A DNA stretch of 64,000 nt from Sphingobacteriaceae bacterium (GCA_029266635.1 JAQSWM010000011.1:1-64000), one strand, 5' to 3'. Positions 32,394-40,911 are shown, numbered from the stretch's first letter. The notes: generated from the sequence alone by a model not told the origin. Program-made: numbers and translations.

Positions 32394-34487
32394 ATGACCC
32401 GAACGGTATTTATTGCGTCCTCCGAACCTTACAGCGGCAAATCGCTGGTAGTATTAGGCTTAATGAACATGCTTTTGGGGAAAGCTCAAAAGATCGGTTA
32501 CTTCAAGCCCATCATCAACAGCAATCCCACAGAAAAGAAAGACGCTCATATCCAAACCGTTATTGAGCATTTCTCATTACAAACCAAATATGAGGATGCT
32601 TATGCCTACACCCGTCAGGAAGCTATGCAATACCTGGAAAGCGGCAGGGAGAGCGAGATGATAGAAGCGATCATCGGGAAATTCAAAAAACTGGAGGAAA
32701 ACACTGATTTTACAATCCTCGAAGGCAGCGATTTTATCGGTGAAGGAACAGCCTTTGAGTTTGAATCAAATGTACTCATCGCTAAAAACCTGAGCGCTCC
32801 GGCCATCCTGGTGGTTTCCGGAGAGAATAAAACTACCGCACAGGTTATCCATGCCGCACTCAACTTCCTCCGGGGCTTTGAAGCACGAGAGATACAGGTA
32901 CTCGGCATAATTGCCAACAAAATTGCGCCCGAGCAAATTACAGACGTCCGGCAGCTCCTCTCAGACCAGCTTCCAAAAGACGTCATCCTTTCGGTGATCC
33001 CGGCTGACAAGGGCCTTCAAAACCCTACTATCAAAGATATTTTTGACGATTTGAATGGCGAGTTGCTCTTTGGCCAGGAATATCTCTCCAACCAGGTTGA
33101 TAATTATGTAACTGGAGCCATGCAGGTGCCCAACTTCCTTAATCACATTAAGGAGAATGTGTTGATTGTAACGCCTGCCGACCGTGGCGACATTATCATC
33201 GGTTCCTTACAGGCCAACCTTTCATCGAGTTATCCAAAGGTTGCCGGGCTTGTGCTTACAACCGGCTACAAACCAGACGAACCCATTCTCCGCCTTATTA
33301 AGGGGCTTCAAAATGTTGTCCCCGTGCTATTGGTACAAACAGGAACTTTCCAGACCATCACGCAAATTGCGTCTATTAAGGCCCGGATTACACCAGATAA
33401 CCCCAAAAAAATCCAGCTCGCGATAGACACTTTTAACACCCATATAGATGCAGATGCGCTTGATAAACGGATTGTAACCTATCATTCCACAGCCATTACG
33501 CCTCACATGTTTCAGTATCAGCTGAGCAAATGGGCTAAAAAACAGATCAAAAACATTGTGTTGCCTGAAGGAAATGATGACCGCATTTTGAAAGCCGCAG
33601 CCCGGCTCTCGGCCAAAGACATTGTAAAGCTCACGCTGCTGGGCAATCCTGTAGAGATCGCTGCATCCGTTAAGCGCCTGGGGCTGGATCTCGACTTTAG
33701 CAAGGTGACAGTTATTGATCCGGCAAACTCAGAACACTATCGTGATTACGTAGAAACCTTGTACGAACTCCGCAAAAACAAGAACGTGACTATGGAAATG
33801 GCACGTGACCTGATGACAGATGTATCCTACTTTGGGACGATGATGGTCTTTAAAGGTGATGCAGACGGAATGGTTTCGGGCGCTACGCATACCACTCAGC
33901 ACACTATTCGCCCGGCTCTTCAATTCGTGAAAACAAAGCCCGGAATCTCCACGGTTTCGTCAGTGTTTTTTATGTGCCTTGAAGACCGCGTTTCTGTTTT
34001 CGGAGATTGCGCTGTAAACCCCAACCCAACTGCAGAGCAACTGGCCGAAATTGCCATTTCATCTGCTGATACCAGCAGCCGCTTCGGCATAGAGCCGCGT
34101 ATTGCGATGCTCTCCTACTCCTCCGGTACTTCGGGCGAGGGCGAGCAGGTGGACAAAGTACGCAGAGCCACTGAGCTCGTGAAATCCCAGCGCCCCGATT
34201 TGAAAGTGGAAGGCCCAATCCAATACGATGCGGCGGTAGATCCTGTGGTGGGAAAACAAAAAATGCCTGATTCTGAAGTGGCAGGAAGAGCCAGTGTGCT
34301 TATTTTTCCCGACCTTAACACCGGAAACAACACGTATAAAGCCGTGCAACGCGAAACCGGTGCGCTGGCAATCGGGCCAATGTTGCAGGGACTGAACAAA
34401 CCTGTGAACGATTTAAGCCGCGGCTGCACCGTTGAAGACATTTTTAATACAGTAGTTATTACTGCTATACAAAGCCAGGAAGGATAA
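32394..34487 (+). CDS. pta: Phosphate acetyltransferase, long form
   Basis: Converts acetyl-CoA and phosphate to acetyl phosphate in the acetate pathway. The 697 residues are the long form: an N-terminal BioD/P-loop-like domain (1-200, FIASSEPYSGKSLVV), a DRTGG domain (about 205-320, ADRGDIIIGSL) and the C-terminal PTA catalytic domain (about 370-697). The catalytic domain shows VLPEGNDDRIL, GDADGMVSGATH and YSSGTSGEGEQVDKV. ackA follows after 31 bases. Placed in a unit with two small unknown genes under a class II-type box. Confidence 0.96.
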   Translation: MTRTVFIASSEPYSGKSLVVLGLMNMLLGKAQKIGYFKPIINSNPTEKKDAHIQTVIEHFSLQTKYEDAYAYTRQEAMQYLESGRESEMIEAIIGKFKKLEENTDFTILEGSDFIGEGTAFEFESNVLIAKNLSAPAILVVSGENKTTAQVIHAALNFLRGFEAREIQVLGIIANKIAPEQITDVRQLLSDQLPKDVILSVIPADKGLQNPTIKDIFDDLNGELLFGQEYLSNQVDNYVTGAMQVPNFLNHIKENVLIVTPADRGDIIIGSLQANLSSSYPKVAGLVLTTGYKPDEPILRLIKGLQNVVPVLLVQTGTFQTITQIASIKARITPDNPKKIQLAIDTFNTHIDADALDKRIVTYHSTAITPHMFQYQLSKWAKKQIKNIVLPEGNDDRILKAAARLSAKDIVKLTLLGNPVEIAASVKRLGLDLDFSKVTVIDPANSEHYRDYVETLYELRKNKNVTMEMARDLMTDVSYFGTMMVFKGDADGMVSGATHTTQHTIRPALQFVKTKPGISTVSSVFFMCLEDRVSVFGDCAVNPNPTAEQLAEIAISSADTSSRFGIEPRIAMLSYSSGTSGEGEQVDKVRRATELVKSQRPDLKVEGPIQYDAAVDPVVGKQKMPDSEVAGRASVLIFPDLNTGNNTYKAVQRETGALAIGPMLQGLNKPVNDLSRGCTVEDIFNTVVITAIQSQEG

Positions 34488-34518
34488 GAGCCCAGGCTGC
34501 GCACTAAATACATCGAAC

Positions 34519-35736
34519 ATGAACATTTTAGTTATCAATTCGGGCAGCAGCTCTATAAAATATCAGTTATTCAAAATGCCGTCGCCACAGCCTATTTGCA
34601 CCGGGCTGGTGGAACGGATCGGGCTGGCAAATTCGGTTATCACTCACAAATCCAATGTGGGCGGAGAAGAAAAATCCACCAAGCTTATCATGGACATTGA
34701 GGACCATGAAAAAGGAATGCTGGAAGTGGGCAGGCTGCTCATGGAGCCCGAGATTGGCGTTATTCAAAATCCGGATGAAATTGAGGTGGTTGGGCACCGG
34801 GTTGTGCACGGCGGCGAAAGCTTTTCAAAGACCACCGTCATCACCCCCGAGGTAAAGGCAGAAATTAAAAAGCTTTTTCCCTTAGCGCCCCTTCACAATC
34901 CAGGGCATTACCTCGGTATTGATGTAGCTGAACGCATTTTTGCTAAAGCCACTCAGGTTGCAGTTTTTGATACCGCATTTCATCAGACAATGCCGGAGAA
35001 AGCCTTTCGGTACGCTATTCCAAATGCGTTCTATACCAACTACGGAATTCGCGTGTATGGCTTTCATGGAACCAGCCATAAATATGTGAACCAGGAAGCC
35101 GTGAGATATCTGGGTAAACCGAATGCAAAAATCATTACCATACATTTAGGGAATGGCTGCAGCATGGCAGCGGTGGACGGCGGCACTTGCATTGATACGA
35201 GCATGGGCATGACTCCCCTTGCGGGATTGATAATGGGTACCCGCAGCGGCGATATTGATCCATCGGTGATATTTTACCTCCGCACCCAATTTGGATATGA
35301 AGTTGAACAGATAGATAATCTGCTCAATAAGCAGAGCGGCATGTACGGTTTAACCGGATACAATGACTTGCGTGATGTGCGCAAGATGTTGCAGGACGGA
35401 GATCCGTTCGCTAAACTGGCTTATGAGATGTACGCTTATCGCATTAAAAAATATATCGGTTCGTACGCTGCTGCCCTCAACGGATTGGATGCCATTGTTT
35501 TTACTGCAGGAGTAGGCGAGAACGATACACTGGCCCGCGAATTGGTTTGCAAGGACATGGACTTTTTGGGACTCAGCCTTGATCAGGAAAAAAACATCTC
35601 CGCTGCCTCTGGTATCCGTGAGATCAATACTGCCGATTCCCGCACAAAAATATTGGTGGTACCAACCAATGAAGAACTGGAAATTGCAATCCAGTGCAAA
35701 GAGCTGCTTGATCAAGAAACAAGCAATCTTCCTTAG
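34519..35736 (+). CDS. ackA: Acetate kinase
   Basis: Makes ATP from acetyl phosphate, completing acetate fermentation with Pta. The 405-residue sequence has the ASKHA fold signatures VINSGSSSIKYQLF at the N-terminus, VGHRVVHGGESF, FDTAFHQTMPEKAFRYAIP, the phosphate loop HLGNGCSMAAV and the adenosine motif FTAGVGENDTLARE. Start at the ATG 31 bases after pta. It is about 110 bases upstream of uspA, which has its own box and -7 element. Confidence 0.97.
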   Translation: MNILVINSGSSSIKYQLFKMPSPQPICTGLVERIGLANSVITHKSNVGGEEKSTKLIMDIEDHEKGMLEVGRLLMEPEIGVIQNPDEIEVVGHRVVHGGESFSKTTVITPEVKAEIKKLFPLAPLHNPGHYLGIDVAERIFAKATQVAVFDTAFHQTMPEKAFRYAIPNAFYTNYGIRVYGFHGTSHKYVNQEAVRYLGKPNAKIITIHLGNGCSMAAVDGGTCIDTSMGMTPLAGLIMGTRSGDIDPSVIFYLRTQFGYEVEQIDNLLNKQSGMYGLTGYNDLRDVRKMLQDGDPFAKLAYEMYAYRIKKYIGSYAAALNGLDAIVFTAGVGENDTLARELVCKDMDFLGLSLDQEKNISAASGIREINTADSRTKILVVPTNEELEIAIQCKELLDQETSNLP

Positions 35737-35774
35737 GCAAATTCCTCTAATTGCTAAAAAGATCATTTTCATAC

Positions 35775-35818
35775 GTGACACAGGTCATATAAAAGCGATC
35801 GTAAACAAAGGAGTTTTG
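35775..35818 (+). promoter_or_regulatory. Crp/Fnr-type box and -7 element of the universal stress protein gene
   Basis: The box GTGACACAGGTCAT (35775-35788) and GAGTTTTG (35811-35818, 7 of 8) are 33 bp apart centre to centre. This is the same geometry as at 31478-31521. The ATG is at 35844. Confidence 0.65.
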
Positions 35819-35843
35819 TAACAGCGAACCAAAATAAACTGTT

Positions 35844-36767
35844 ATGAAAACCATATTTGTTCTCACCGACTTTTCTGACCGGGCAGCCAGCGCTGCTGAA
35901 TATGCCCTGAACGTAGCAATAAAAAGCAATGCAAATTTATTGCTGTTGCACGCCATGGAATTGGCAGCTCAAATTACCCCGGGCGTTGAATTCACCTGGC
36001 CAATGGCTGATTACAACCATGTAAAAAACGAATCTGTTCACGAACTTAAAGCCCTGGCTCACCGCCTTGAGGTAATAGCCCAGGAGAATGGAAACTTTGT
36101 TCCGGCTATCACATACCTTACTGAGTTTGGCTTTTTAGATGAAGTAGCTCAGAAAACCATTTCAGAGAAAAATCCTGATATGGTTATAATCGGAGCACAT
36201 AAATCCAGTGGGATTTCAAGGCTTTTATTTGGCAGCCACACCAACACACTTTTAGATAAAATTTCATGCCCTGTGTTGTTGGTGCCAGAAAATCTAAAAT
36301 TCAAAGGCATTAAGCAAATCAGCTATGCCACAGACCTAACCTTCAATAATCTAAAAGTTGTCAATTACCTGGCTGATTTTGCCAAGCCCCTTGATGCGGG
36401 TATTGCAGTAAACCACATTTATTCTCCTGCTTATCCTGTAACAGATGCTGAGCAGAATATCTGGTTTTCCTTAAAGGAACATATGAAGCTCAATCATCCA
36501 AGAATTGCTTACCGCACCATAACCGGAGAAAACGTAAAAAGCACCCTGCAGCAGATCACCACATCAGGGCTGGTTGACGTACTGGCACTGGTACATAAGA
36601 GATATGATTTCTTCGATCGGATCTTCCACGCTAGCATCAGCAAGCAACTGGCACATACAGCAATCATCCCGCTGCTGGTACTTCCATATTCCTTTAGTAT
36701 GGATGTACCCGATATGACAAACGAAGAGCTCGATCAATTGTGCTTTGATAACGAGAGTTCAAGATAA
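35844..36767 (+). CDS. Universal stress protein with two Usp domains
   Basis: A 307-residue cytosolic tandem UspA protein. The first domain (1-145) has the ATP-binding glycine motif GAHKSSGISRLLFGSHTNTLL read as G-x2-G-x9-G-S/T, near residues 113-133. The second domain (about 150-280) keeps the fold but lacks that motif (HKRYDFFDRIFHASIS). Usp proteins of this type are induced by oxygen limitation in several bacteria. The upstream Crp/Fnr-type box supports the same here. A strong terminator closes the unit. Confidence 0.9.
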   Translation: MKTIFVLTDFSDRAASAAEYALNVAIKSNANLLLLHAMELAAQITPGVEFTWPMADYNHVKNESVHELKALAHRLEVIAQENGNFVPAITYLTEFGFLDEVAQKTISEKNPDMVIIGAHKSSGISRLLFGSHTNTLLDKISCPVLLVPENLKFKGIKQISYATDLTFNNLKVVNYLADFAKPLDAGIAVNHIYSPAYPVTDAEQNIWFSLKEHMKLNHPRIAYRTITGENVKSTLQQITTSGLVDVLALVHKRYDFFDRIFHASISKQLAHTAIIPLLVLPYSFSMDVPDMTNEELDQLCFDNESSR

Positions 36768-36790
36768 AACCGAGACAACGAGGAAAGATT

Positions 36791-36815
36791 GGAGCGCACG
36801 TCGCTCCTTTTTTTT
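36791..36815 (+). terminator. Rho-independent terminator after the universal stress protein gene
   Basis: Stem GGAGCG/CGCTCC with loop CACGT is followed by eight T. Confidence 0.9.
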
Positions 36816-36835
36816 GCAATAGATTTTTGCAGTTC

Positions 36836-37062
36836 ACCGCAGATAGGATAAACCGAAAGGTCAGCGGGACAGCGGGACATACAACTAAGCCCCTGCAGAT
36901 CACCTCGGTTCGCTCTCCAAATGGGACGGCGCTCAGAAATCTGCGAAAATCAGCGAGATCAGCGGGAAGAAAAGAGAGCCCGCAGATTGCGCAGATCACC
37001 GCGGATCGCTCTACAAACAGGGTGGCACCAGATGTCCGCCAAAACCAGCTAGATCAGCGGGA
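36836..37062 (+). repeat. Degenerate palindromic repeat block
   Basis: Two longer units (36891-36967, 36978-37062) and a worn fragment before them belong to the family at 1517 and 28528. They open with CCGCAGATTGCGCAGATCA-like ends and close with CAGCGAGATCAGCGGGA or CAGCTAGATCAGCGGGA. Each carries about 20 extra bases in the middle compared with the 60-bp form. Together with the flanking terminator and the yceI promoter they account for the 454-base gap between uspA and yceI. I see no gene in it. Confidence 0.8.
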
Positions 37063-37117
37063 CAAACAAATAAAGCCCTCGCACAACATCTCAAACCTGC
37101 AAAAAATCATCCTGTAA

Positions 37118-37183
37118 GTGTCGAAGATCACTTTTTAGCAGTCTGTAAGTCATTCTCCAGCGCTGCGGCCCGCGGTAATTTTG
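37118..37183 (+). promoter_or_regulatory. Crp/Fnr-type box and -7 element of the yceI-porin unit
   Basis: The box GTGTCGAAGATCAC (37118-37131) and the exact -7 TAATTTTG (37176-37183) are 55 bp apart centre to centre, as at ccoI, ccoNO and ldhA. Confidence 0.7.
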
Positions 37184-37221
37184 AGGCATAAAGAAAAACA
37201 GATAATTAAATCTATAAAACA

Positions 37222-37848
37222 ATGAGAACTCAATTTTTTAACATCGACAAATCCAGGTTCATGAGACCTGTCCTTATCCTGATAGCGGTATTAAGCACTT
37301 TCGGGTTCAGCCAAAAAGCTCTTGCGCAAACTCAATACAAAATTGCTCAATCCCAAATAAAAGTTGCCGGATCCTCTAACCTGCACGACTGGACAATGGC
37401 AGCAACAGCCTTCACATGCGAAGGAACTTTTGTTGTGAAAAACGGACAATTACAGGATCTGAGCGCTCTCTCCTTTACTCTGCCGATCTCCAATTTAAAA
37501 AGCAAGGAAGATTTGATGGACGAACGGGCGTATAAAGCGCTGAATGCAGAAAAGTATCCAAAAATCACATTTAAGCTCACCGATGCAGTGGTGTCAACAC
37601 AATCGAAAACTATAAAAGCAACAGGTAATTTAACTATCGCAGGTGCTACAAAGCTGATCGCTATTCAGGCTAACTATGTGGTAAATTCTGATGAAAGCAT
37701 CACGATCAAAGCTATAGAACCTGTAAAAATGAGCGACTACAAAATCAAAGCTCCAACCTTCATGCTGGGCGCTTTAAAGGTCGGCGATAATGTGAATATC
37801 GATATCAACTTAAAACTTACAAAAAGCGTAGCCTACACAAGCAACTAA
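37222..37848 (+). CDS. YceI family periplasmic protein
   Basis: A 208-residue secreted protein with a YceI lipocalin-like barrel. The signal peptide runs to about residue 36 (VLILIAVLSTFGFSQKALAQ). A shorter start at the second Met (37261, MRPVLILIAVLSTF) would give a more usual signal length. The barrel shows KVAGSSNLHDWTM, LKSKEDLMDERAYKALNAEKYPKI split over two strands, and GNLTIAGATKLIAI. This is the YceI subgroup often found with an outer-membrane barrel gene, as here 45 bases downstream. Preceded by a Crp/Fnr-type box. Confidence 0.88.
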   Translation: MRTQFFNIDKSRFMRPVLILIAVLSTFGFSQKALAQTQYKIAQSQIKVAGSSNLHDWTMAATAFTCEGTFVVKNGQLQDLSALSFTLPISNLKSKEDLMDERAYKALNAEKYPKITFKLTDAVVSTQSKTIKATGNLTIAGATKLIAIQANYVVNSDESITIKAIEPVKMSDYKIKAPTFMLGALKVGDNVNIDINLKLTKSVAYTSN

Positions 37849-37893
37849 AAACCAACCAACACTTACTATAGAACATTTATAATACACAAAACG

Positions 37894-39243
37894 ATGAAAA
37901 CTACAATCCAATCACTGTTTCAAGCATCTGCTACAGCCGTTCTATTGATGGCAGGAGCAATGGCAAATGCTCAGACCCGCGACACTGTTGCTACCGAAAC
38001 CGAAGTGGCTAACTTAAGGCCTTACGACCAAAGCGGGATTAACGTATTTGAATCACCAAAAGATAACGATGCTGTCTTCAAAAACCTCAAGCTCAAATTC
38101 GGCGCCGGCTTTACCCAATCTTTCCAGGCACTTGAGCACAAAAACACATCTGGCGGGCTTTATAAATTATCTCCCGGATTCAACACTGCCAACGCTAACT
38201 TGTTCATGGACGTACAGCTTGCTGATGGCATCCGCCTGAACCTGACCAGCTACTTATCATCTCGCCACCACAATGAAACCTGGGTAAAAGGGGGATATAT
38301 CCAGTTCGATAAGCTTCCTTTCAAAGGACAGATCTGGCAGGATATTATGGAGTTGACAACTATTAAAGTTGGGCACATGGAGATCAACTACGGCGACCAG
38401 CACTTCCGCAGGTCAGACGGCGGGCAAACCCTCTACAATCCATTTGTTGAAAACTACATCATGGATGCGTTTACAACAGAAATCGGTGGAGAAATTTTGG
38501 TGAGAAAAGGCGATCTGTTCGGTATGGTTGCTGCATCAAACGGTATGATCAAAGGCAACGTAGACAGCCTGATCGCTACCGAACAGGATCCCAATATCCA
38601 CAAATCTCCTGCGTTTTACTTTAAAGGCGGTTTTGACAAACAGCTTAGCGATTTGTTGAGAGTACGCTTGTCAGCATCTTATTACACCAACAAAAGCTCT
38701 GGCGGCCAGACACTCTACGGCGGCGACCGCACAGGATCTAACTACTTCATGGTAATGGAGAAAGCGGGTGGCACTTATTCAGCCAATGCATTCTCTGGCC
38801 GTGTAAACCCTGGCTTCAGCAAACAAGTAAACGCCTTCCAGCTTAATGGATTTGTAAAAGTGAAAGGTGCCGAACTATTTGCTACTTACGAAGCTGCTAA
38901 AGGGCGTACTAAAACAGAGCTTGACCAAAGGAAAGCTACTCAATATGCACTTGATGCAATCTACCGCTTCGGCAAAAAAGAGAGCTTCTTTGTAGGTGCC
39001 CGTTACAACATTGTAAAGGCAAGGCTTGCCAACACACCTGCAGCTGGCACAACTCCAGCCATTAAATACACAGAGGATATGAAAGTTAACCGCACCGAAA
39101 TTGGCGCAGGCTGGTTCCTTACCCGCAATGTGTTGCTGAAAGGCGAATACGTGAAACAGCAGTACAAAAACCTTCCCGCAGCCAACTACTTGAATGGCGG
39201 CGAATTTAAAGGCTACGTTGTACAGGCAGTAGTAGGTTTCTAA
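37894..39243 (+). CDS. Outer-membrane beta-barrel protein, porin-like
   Basis: A 449-residue secreted protein. A signal peptide (MKTTIQSLFQASATAVLLMA, cut after ANAQ) leads to a long run of alternating strands with many aromatic residues (INLTSYLSSRHHNETWVKGG-type stretches), ending in VVQAVVGF. The terminal Phe is the usual barrel assembly signal. I cannot name a substrate. It is co-transcribed with the YceI gene upstream and closed by a strong terminator. Its level should follow the same low-oxygen box. An alginate- or phosphate-porin-like role cannot be excluded. Confidence 0.75.
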   Translation: MKTTIQSLFQASATAVLLMAGAMANAQTRDTVATETEVANLRPYDQSGINVFESPKDNDAVFKNLKLKFGAGFTQSFQALEHKNTSGGLYKLSPGFNTANANLFMDVQLADGIRLNLTSYLSSRHHNETWVKGGYIQFDKLPFKGQIWQDIMELTTIKVGHMEINYGDQHFRRSDGGQTLYNPFVENYIMDAFTTEIGGEILVRKGDLFGMVAASNGMIKGNVDSLIATEQDPNIHKSPAFYFKGGFDKQLSDLLRVRLSASYYTNKSSGGQTLYGGDRTGSNYFMVMEKAGGTYSANAFSGRVNPGFSKQVNAFQLNGFVKVKGAELFATYEAAKGRTKTELDQRKATQYALDAIYRFGKKESFFVGARYNIVKARLANTPAAGTTPAIKYTEDMKVNRTEIGAGWFLTRNVLLKGEYVKQQYKNLPAANYLNGGEFKGYVVQAVVGF

Positions 39244-39258
39244 TCTGTTAACTCCAAG

Positions 39259-39289
39259 GCAGGCTGGCGAATACCCAGCCTGCTTTTTT
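39259..39289 (+). terminator. Rho-independent terminator after the porin-like gene
   Basis: Perfect 9-bp stem GCAGGCTGG/CCAGCCTGC, 7-base loop, six T. Confidence 0.92.
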
Positions 39290-39303
39290 ATGCAATATCT
39301 ATC

Positions 39304-39897
39304 ATGAACTCGTTAAAACTTTACCTGATACTTATGCTGATCCTGCTCTCAGCATTCGTGGAGCAGCCCAGCGGCGGCAGCTCAATCAGGTGGGTTATTT
39401 CGCATGGCGGCAGCTTAAAGGTAGTCGGCAGCACTAACGTGAACAATTTTAGCTGTTCCATTATGAACTACTCCAGGCCAGATACTTTATCGGTTTACAG
39501 AACAAGCAACAACGTGCGCATGACCGGAAATGTACAACTGGATGTAGAAGATTTTGATTGCCATAACCTGGTAATGACTGCAGACTTAAGGAAAACTCTC
39601 AAAGCTAAACAGCACCCGCGGCTGGGAATAAAGTTCCTGAACTTAAATAAATTTCCCGGAGCAAATCAGCAAAATGTAAAAGGGATGGTGATTATTGAAC
39701 TTGCCGGTGTTGCCAGGCAGTTCGAAGTGAATTATACCATTGTTCCCGGCGAGCGGCAAACAATTACGCTTACAGGCAGCAGAGATATCAAATTTTCTGA
39801 TTTTAACATTGTTCCGCCCAGAAAACTTGGCGGCATGATTCAAACTAATGATGAACTGAAGGTTGAGTTCAAGCTGCGATTAAAAGCTCTTGATTAA
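39304..39897 (+). CDS. YceI-like secreted protein
   Basis: A 197-residue protein with a hydrophobic N-terminal segment (LKLYLILMLILLSAFV) acting as signal or anchor, then a YceI-like barrel. Diagnostic pieces are LKVVGSTNVNNFSCSI, LRKTLKAKQHPRLGIKF and DIKFSDFNIVPPRKLGGMI. It is more divergent than the other two YceI proteins in the window. It follows the porin-like gene behind a strong terminator. No separate promoter is obvious in the 14 bases between, so it may depend on read-through. Confidence 0.78.
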   Translation: MNSLKLYLILMLILLSAFVEQPSGGSSIRWVISHGGSLKVVGSTNVNNFSCSIMNYSRPDTLSVYRTSNNVRMTGNVQLDVEDFDCHNLVMTADLRKTLKAKQHPRLGIKFLNLNKFPGANQQNVKGMVIIELAGVARQFEVNYTIVPGERQTITLTGSRDIKFSDFNIVPPRKLGGMIQTNDELKVEFKLRLKALD

Positions 39898-39921
39898 GCT
39901 GAAAGCGAAGTTCAAGACCAA

Positions 39922-39954
39922 AAAAAATCCCCGCAGAATATGCGGGGATTTTTT
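39922..39954. terminator. Bidirectional terminator between YceI-like gene and hpf
   Basis: Stem AAAATCCCCGCA/TGCGGGGATTTT with loop GAATA, A run on one side and T run on the other, between converging genes. Confidence 0.92.
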
Positions 39955-39968
39955 GTTAGTGATAGCCC

Positions 39969-40268
39969 TTATGCAGACTGGAGCTTCTGTTTGGTTTTAT
40001 CCAGCTGCCTGGTAACAGAATCGACAGCGAGGAGAGTGGCTTCCTCAAATGAATCGCATTGCTCTTTCGCAAAGAGCGTATTGCCCGGAATATGCACCCT
40101 GATCTCAACTACTTTGTTATCATCAGCCTCTGGCTTTTCAACCTTCAGGAAGACTTCGGTATGTATAATATGAGCGAAATGGTGTTCCATTTTCTGAGCT
40201 TTAGCGGTTATGAAATCCAGAAGTGCTTGTCCTGCATGGAAATGAATGGATTGGATGTCGATTTTCAT
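39969..40268 (-). CDS. hpf: Ribosome hibernation promoting factor (HPF/RaiA family)
   Basis: A 99-residue short-form HPF/YfiA protein that binds the 30S subunit and silences ribosomes in stress or stationary phase. It starts MKIDIQSIHFHAGQALLDFI and carries the family stretch VVEIRVHIPGNTLFAKEQCDSF. The basic C-terminus TRQLDKTKQKLQS fits. It is divergent from the helical-protein gene at 40444, and two Crp/Fnr-type boxes lie in the shared gap. A -7-like TAAATTTA (40274-40281, minus) is too close to the ATG to be certain. Confidence 0.92.
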   Translation of the reverse strand: MKIDIQSIHFHAGQALLDFITAKAQKMEHHFAHIIHTEVFLKVEKPEADDNKVVEIRVHIPGNTLFAKEQCDSFEEATLLAVDSVTRQLDKTKQKLQSA

Positions 40269-40329
40269 GATCTTAAATTTAGTGTTCTTGTTTCTGAGTT
40301 AAATGTATCACTATCGGCATCCGGTTGGA

Positions 40330-40366
40330 ATGACGTAAATCACCTCCAATAGATGACCAAAGTCAC
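40330..40366. promoter_or_regulatory. Two Crp/Fnr-type boxes in the hpf divergent region
   Basis: ATGACGTAAATCAC (40330-40343) and ATGACCAAAGTCAC (40353-40366) are 23 bp apart centre to centre, near two helical turns. The second is 55 bp from a weak -7-like GACTTTTA (40411-40418) of the gene at 40444. Confidence 0.55.
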
Positions 40367-40443
40367 CATCCTGCTTGAGGAGAGTCATTCCCAAAGCCTG
40401 TTACAATGCTGACTTTTACATCAACAACCAAAACTAACAGATC

Positions 40444-40863
40444 ATGGAAACCTACCAAAAATCAGAATTACAGAACTTATACGAGCTCAACAGACACCAT
40501 TTGTCTGATATTAACTTCTTTGATGATGAAGCAAAATTCATCAAAAACACGCTCGAAAAGTTCTTTTTGCCTATGCTTCATGAATACCATGTTAACCGGG
40601 CACAACTCATTAATAAGCAGCTTACAGAATTAAACATGATGAAAGCAAGTATCCTGCGTGACCTAACTGTGCATCGTAGCCATTTGGAAGGGACTATTAA
40701 GGACGTTGGTGCCAGAAGCATAGAGTTTTTGAAATTAGAAGGCGAACGTATGCAGGATGAAATCCGCGACCTCAATAAACGCTTTATTCATATCAAGCGA
40801 GAGGTATATGCGTTTTACAAAAAGTATGAGAACAGCCAGCTTATACCAGAGCTTGTTCAATAA
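40444..40863 (+). CDS. Small helical coiled-coil protein, unknown function
   Basis: A 139-residue, nearly all-helical cytosolic protein without a recognised domain. The start METYQKSELQNLYELNRHHLSDINFF shares the ELQ-LY ... SD--F ... F-K pattern with the protein at 31942-32358, suggesting a common origin. Heptad-like spacing in residues 55-115 indicates a coiled coil. It is divergent from hpf, with two Crp/Fnr-type boxes between, so a role in low-oxygen or dormancy physiology is inferred from place only. Confidence 0.68.
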   Translation: METYQKSELQNLYELNRHHLSDINFFDDEAKFIKNTLEKFFLPMLHEYHVNRAQLINKQLTELNMMKASILRDLTVHRSHLEGTIKDVGARSIEFLKLEGERMQDEIRDLNKRFIHIKREVYAFYKKYENSQLIPELVQ

Positions 40864-40889
40864 AAATTGGTTAATAAGTTAGTAGAGTG

Positions 40890-40911
40890 AGCCTGGCCAT
40901 AAGCCGGGCTT
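40890..40911 (+). terminator. Weak hairpin terminator
   Basis: AGCCTGGC-CATAA-GCCGGGCTT hairpin with one G-T pair and only a short T-rich tail. Confidence 0.4.

Noticed and set aside
36827-37117. Open frame of 96 codons after the universal stress protein gene
   Set aside because: Lies within the repeat block and has no protein-like features.
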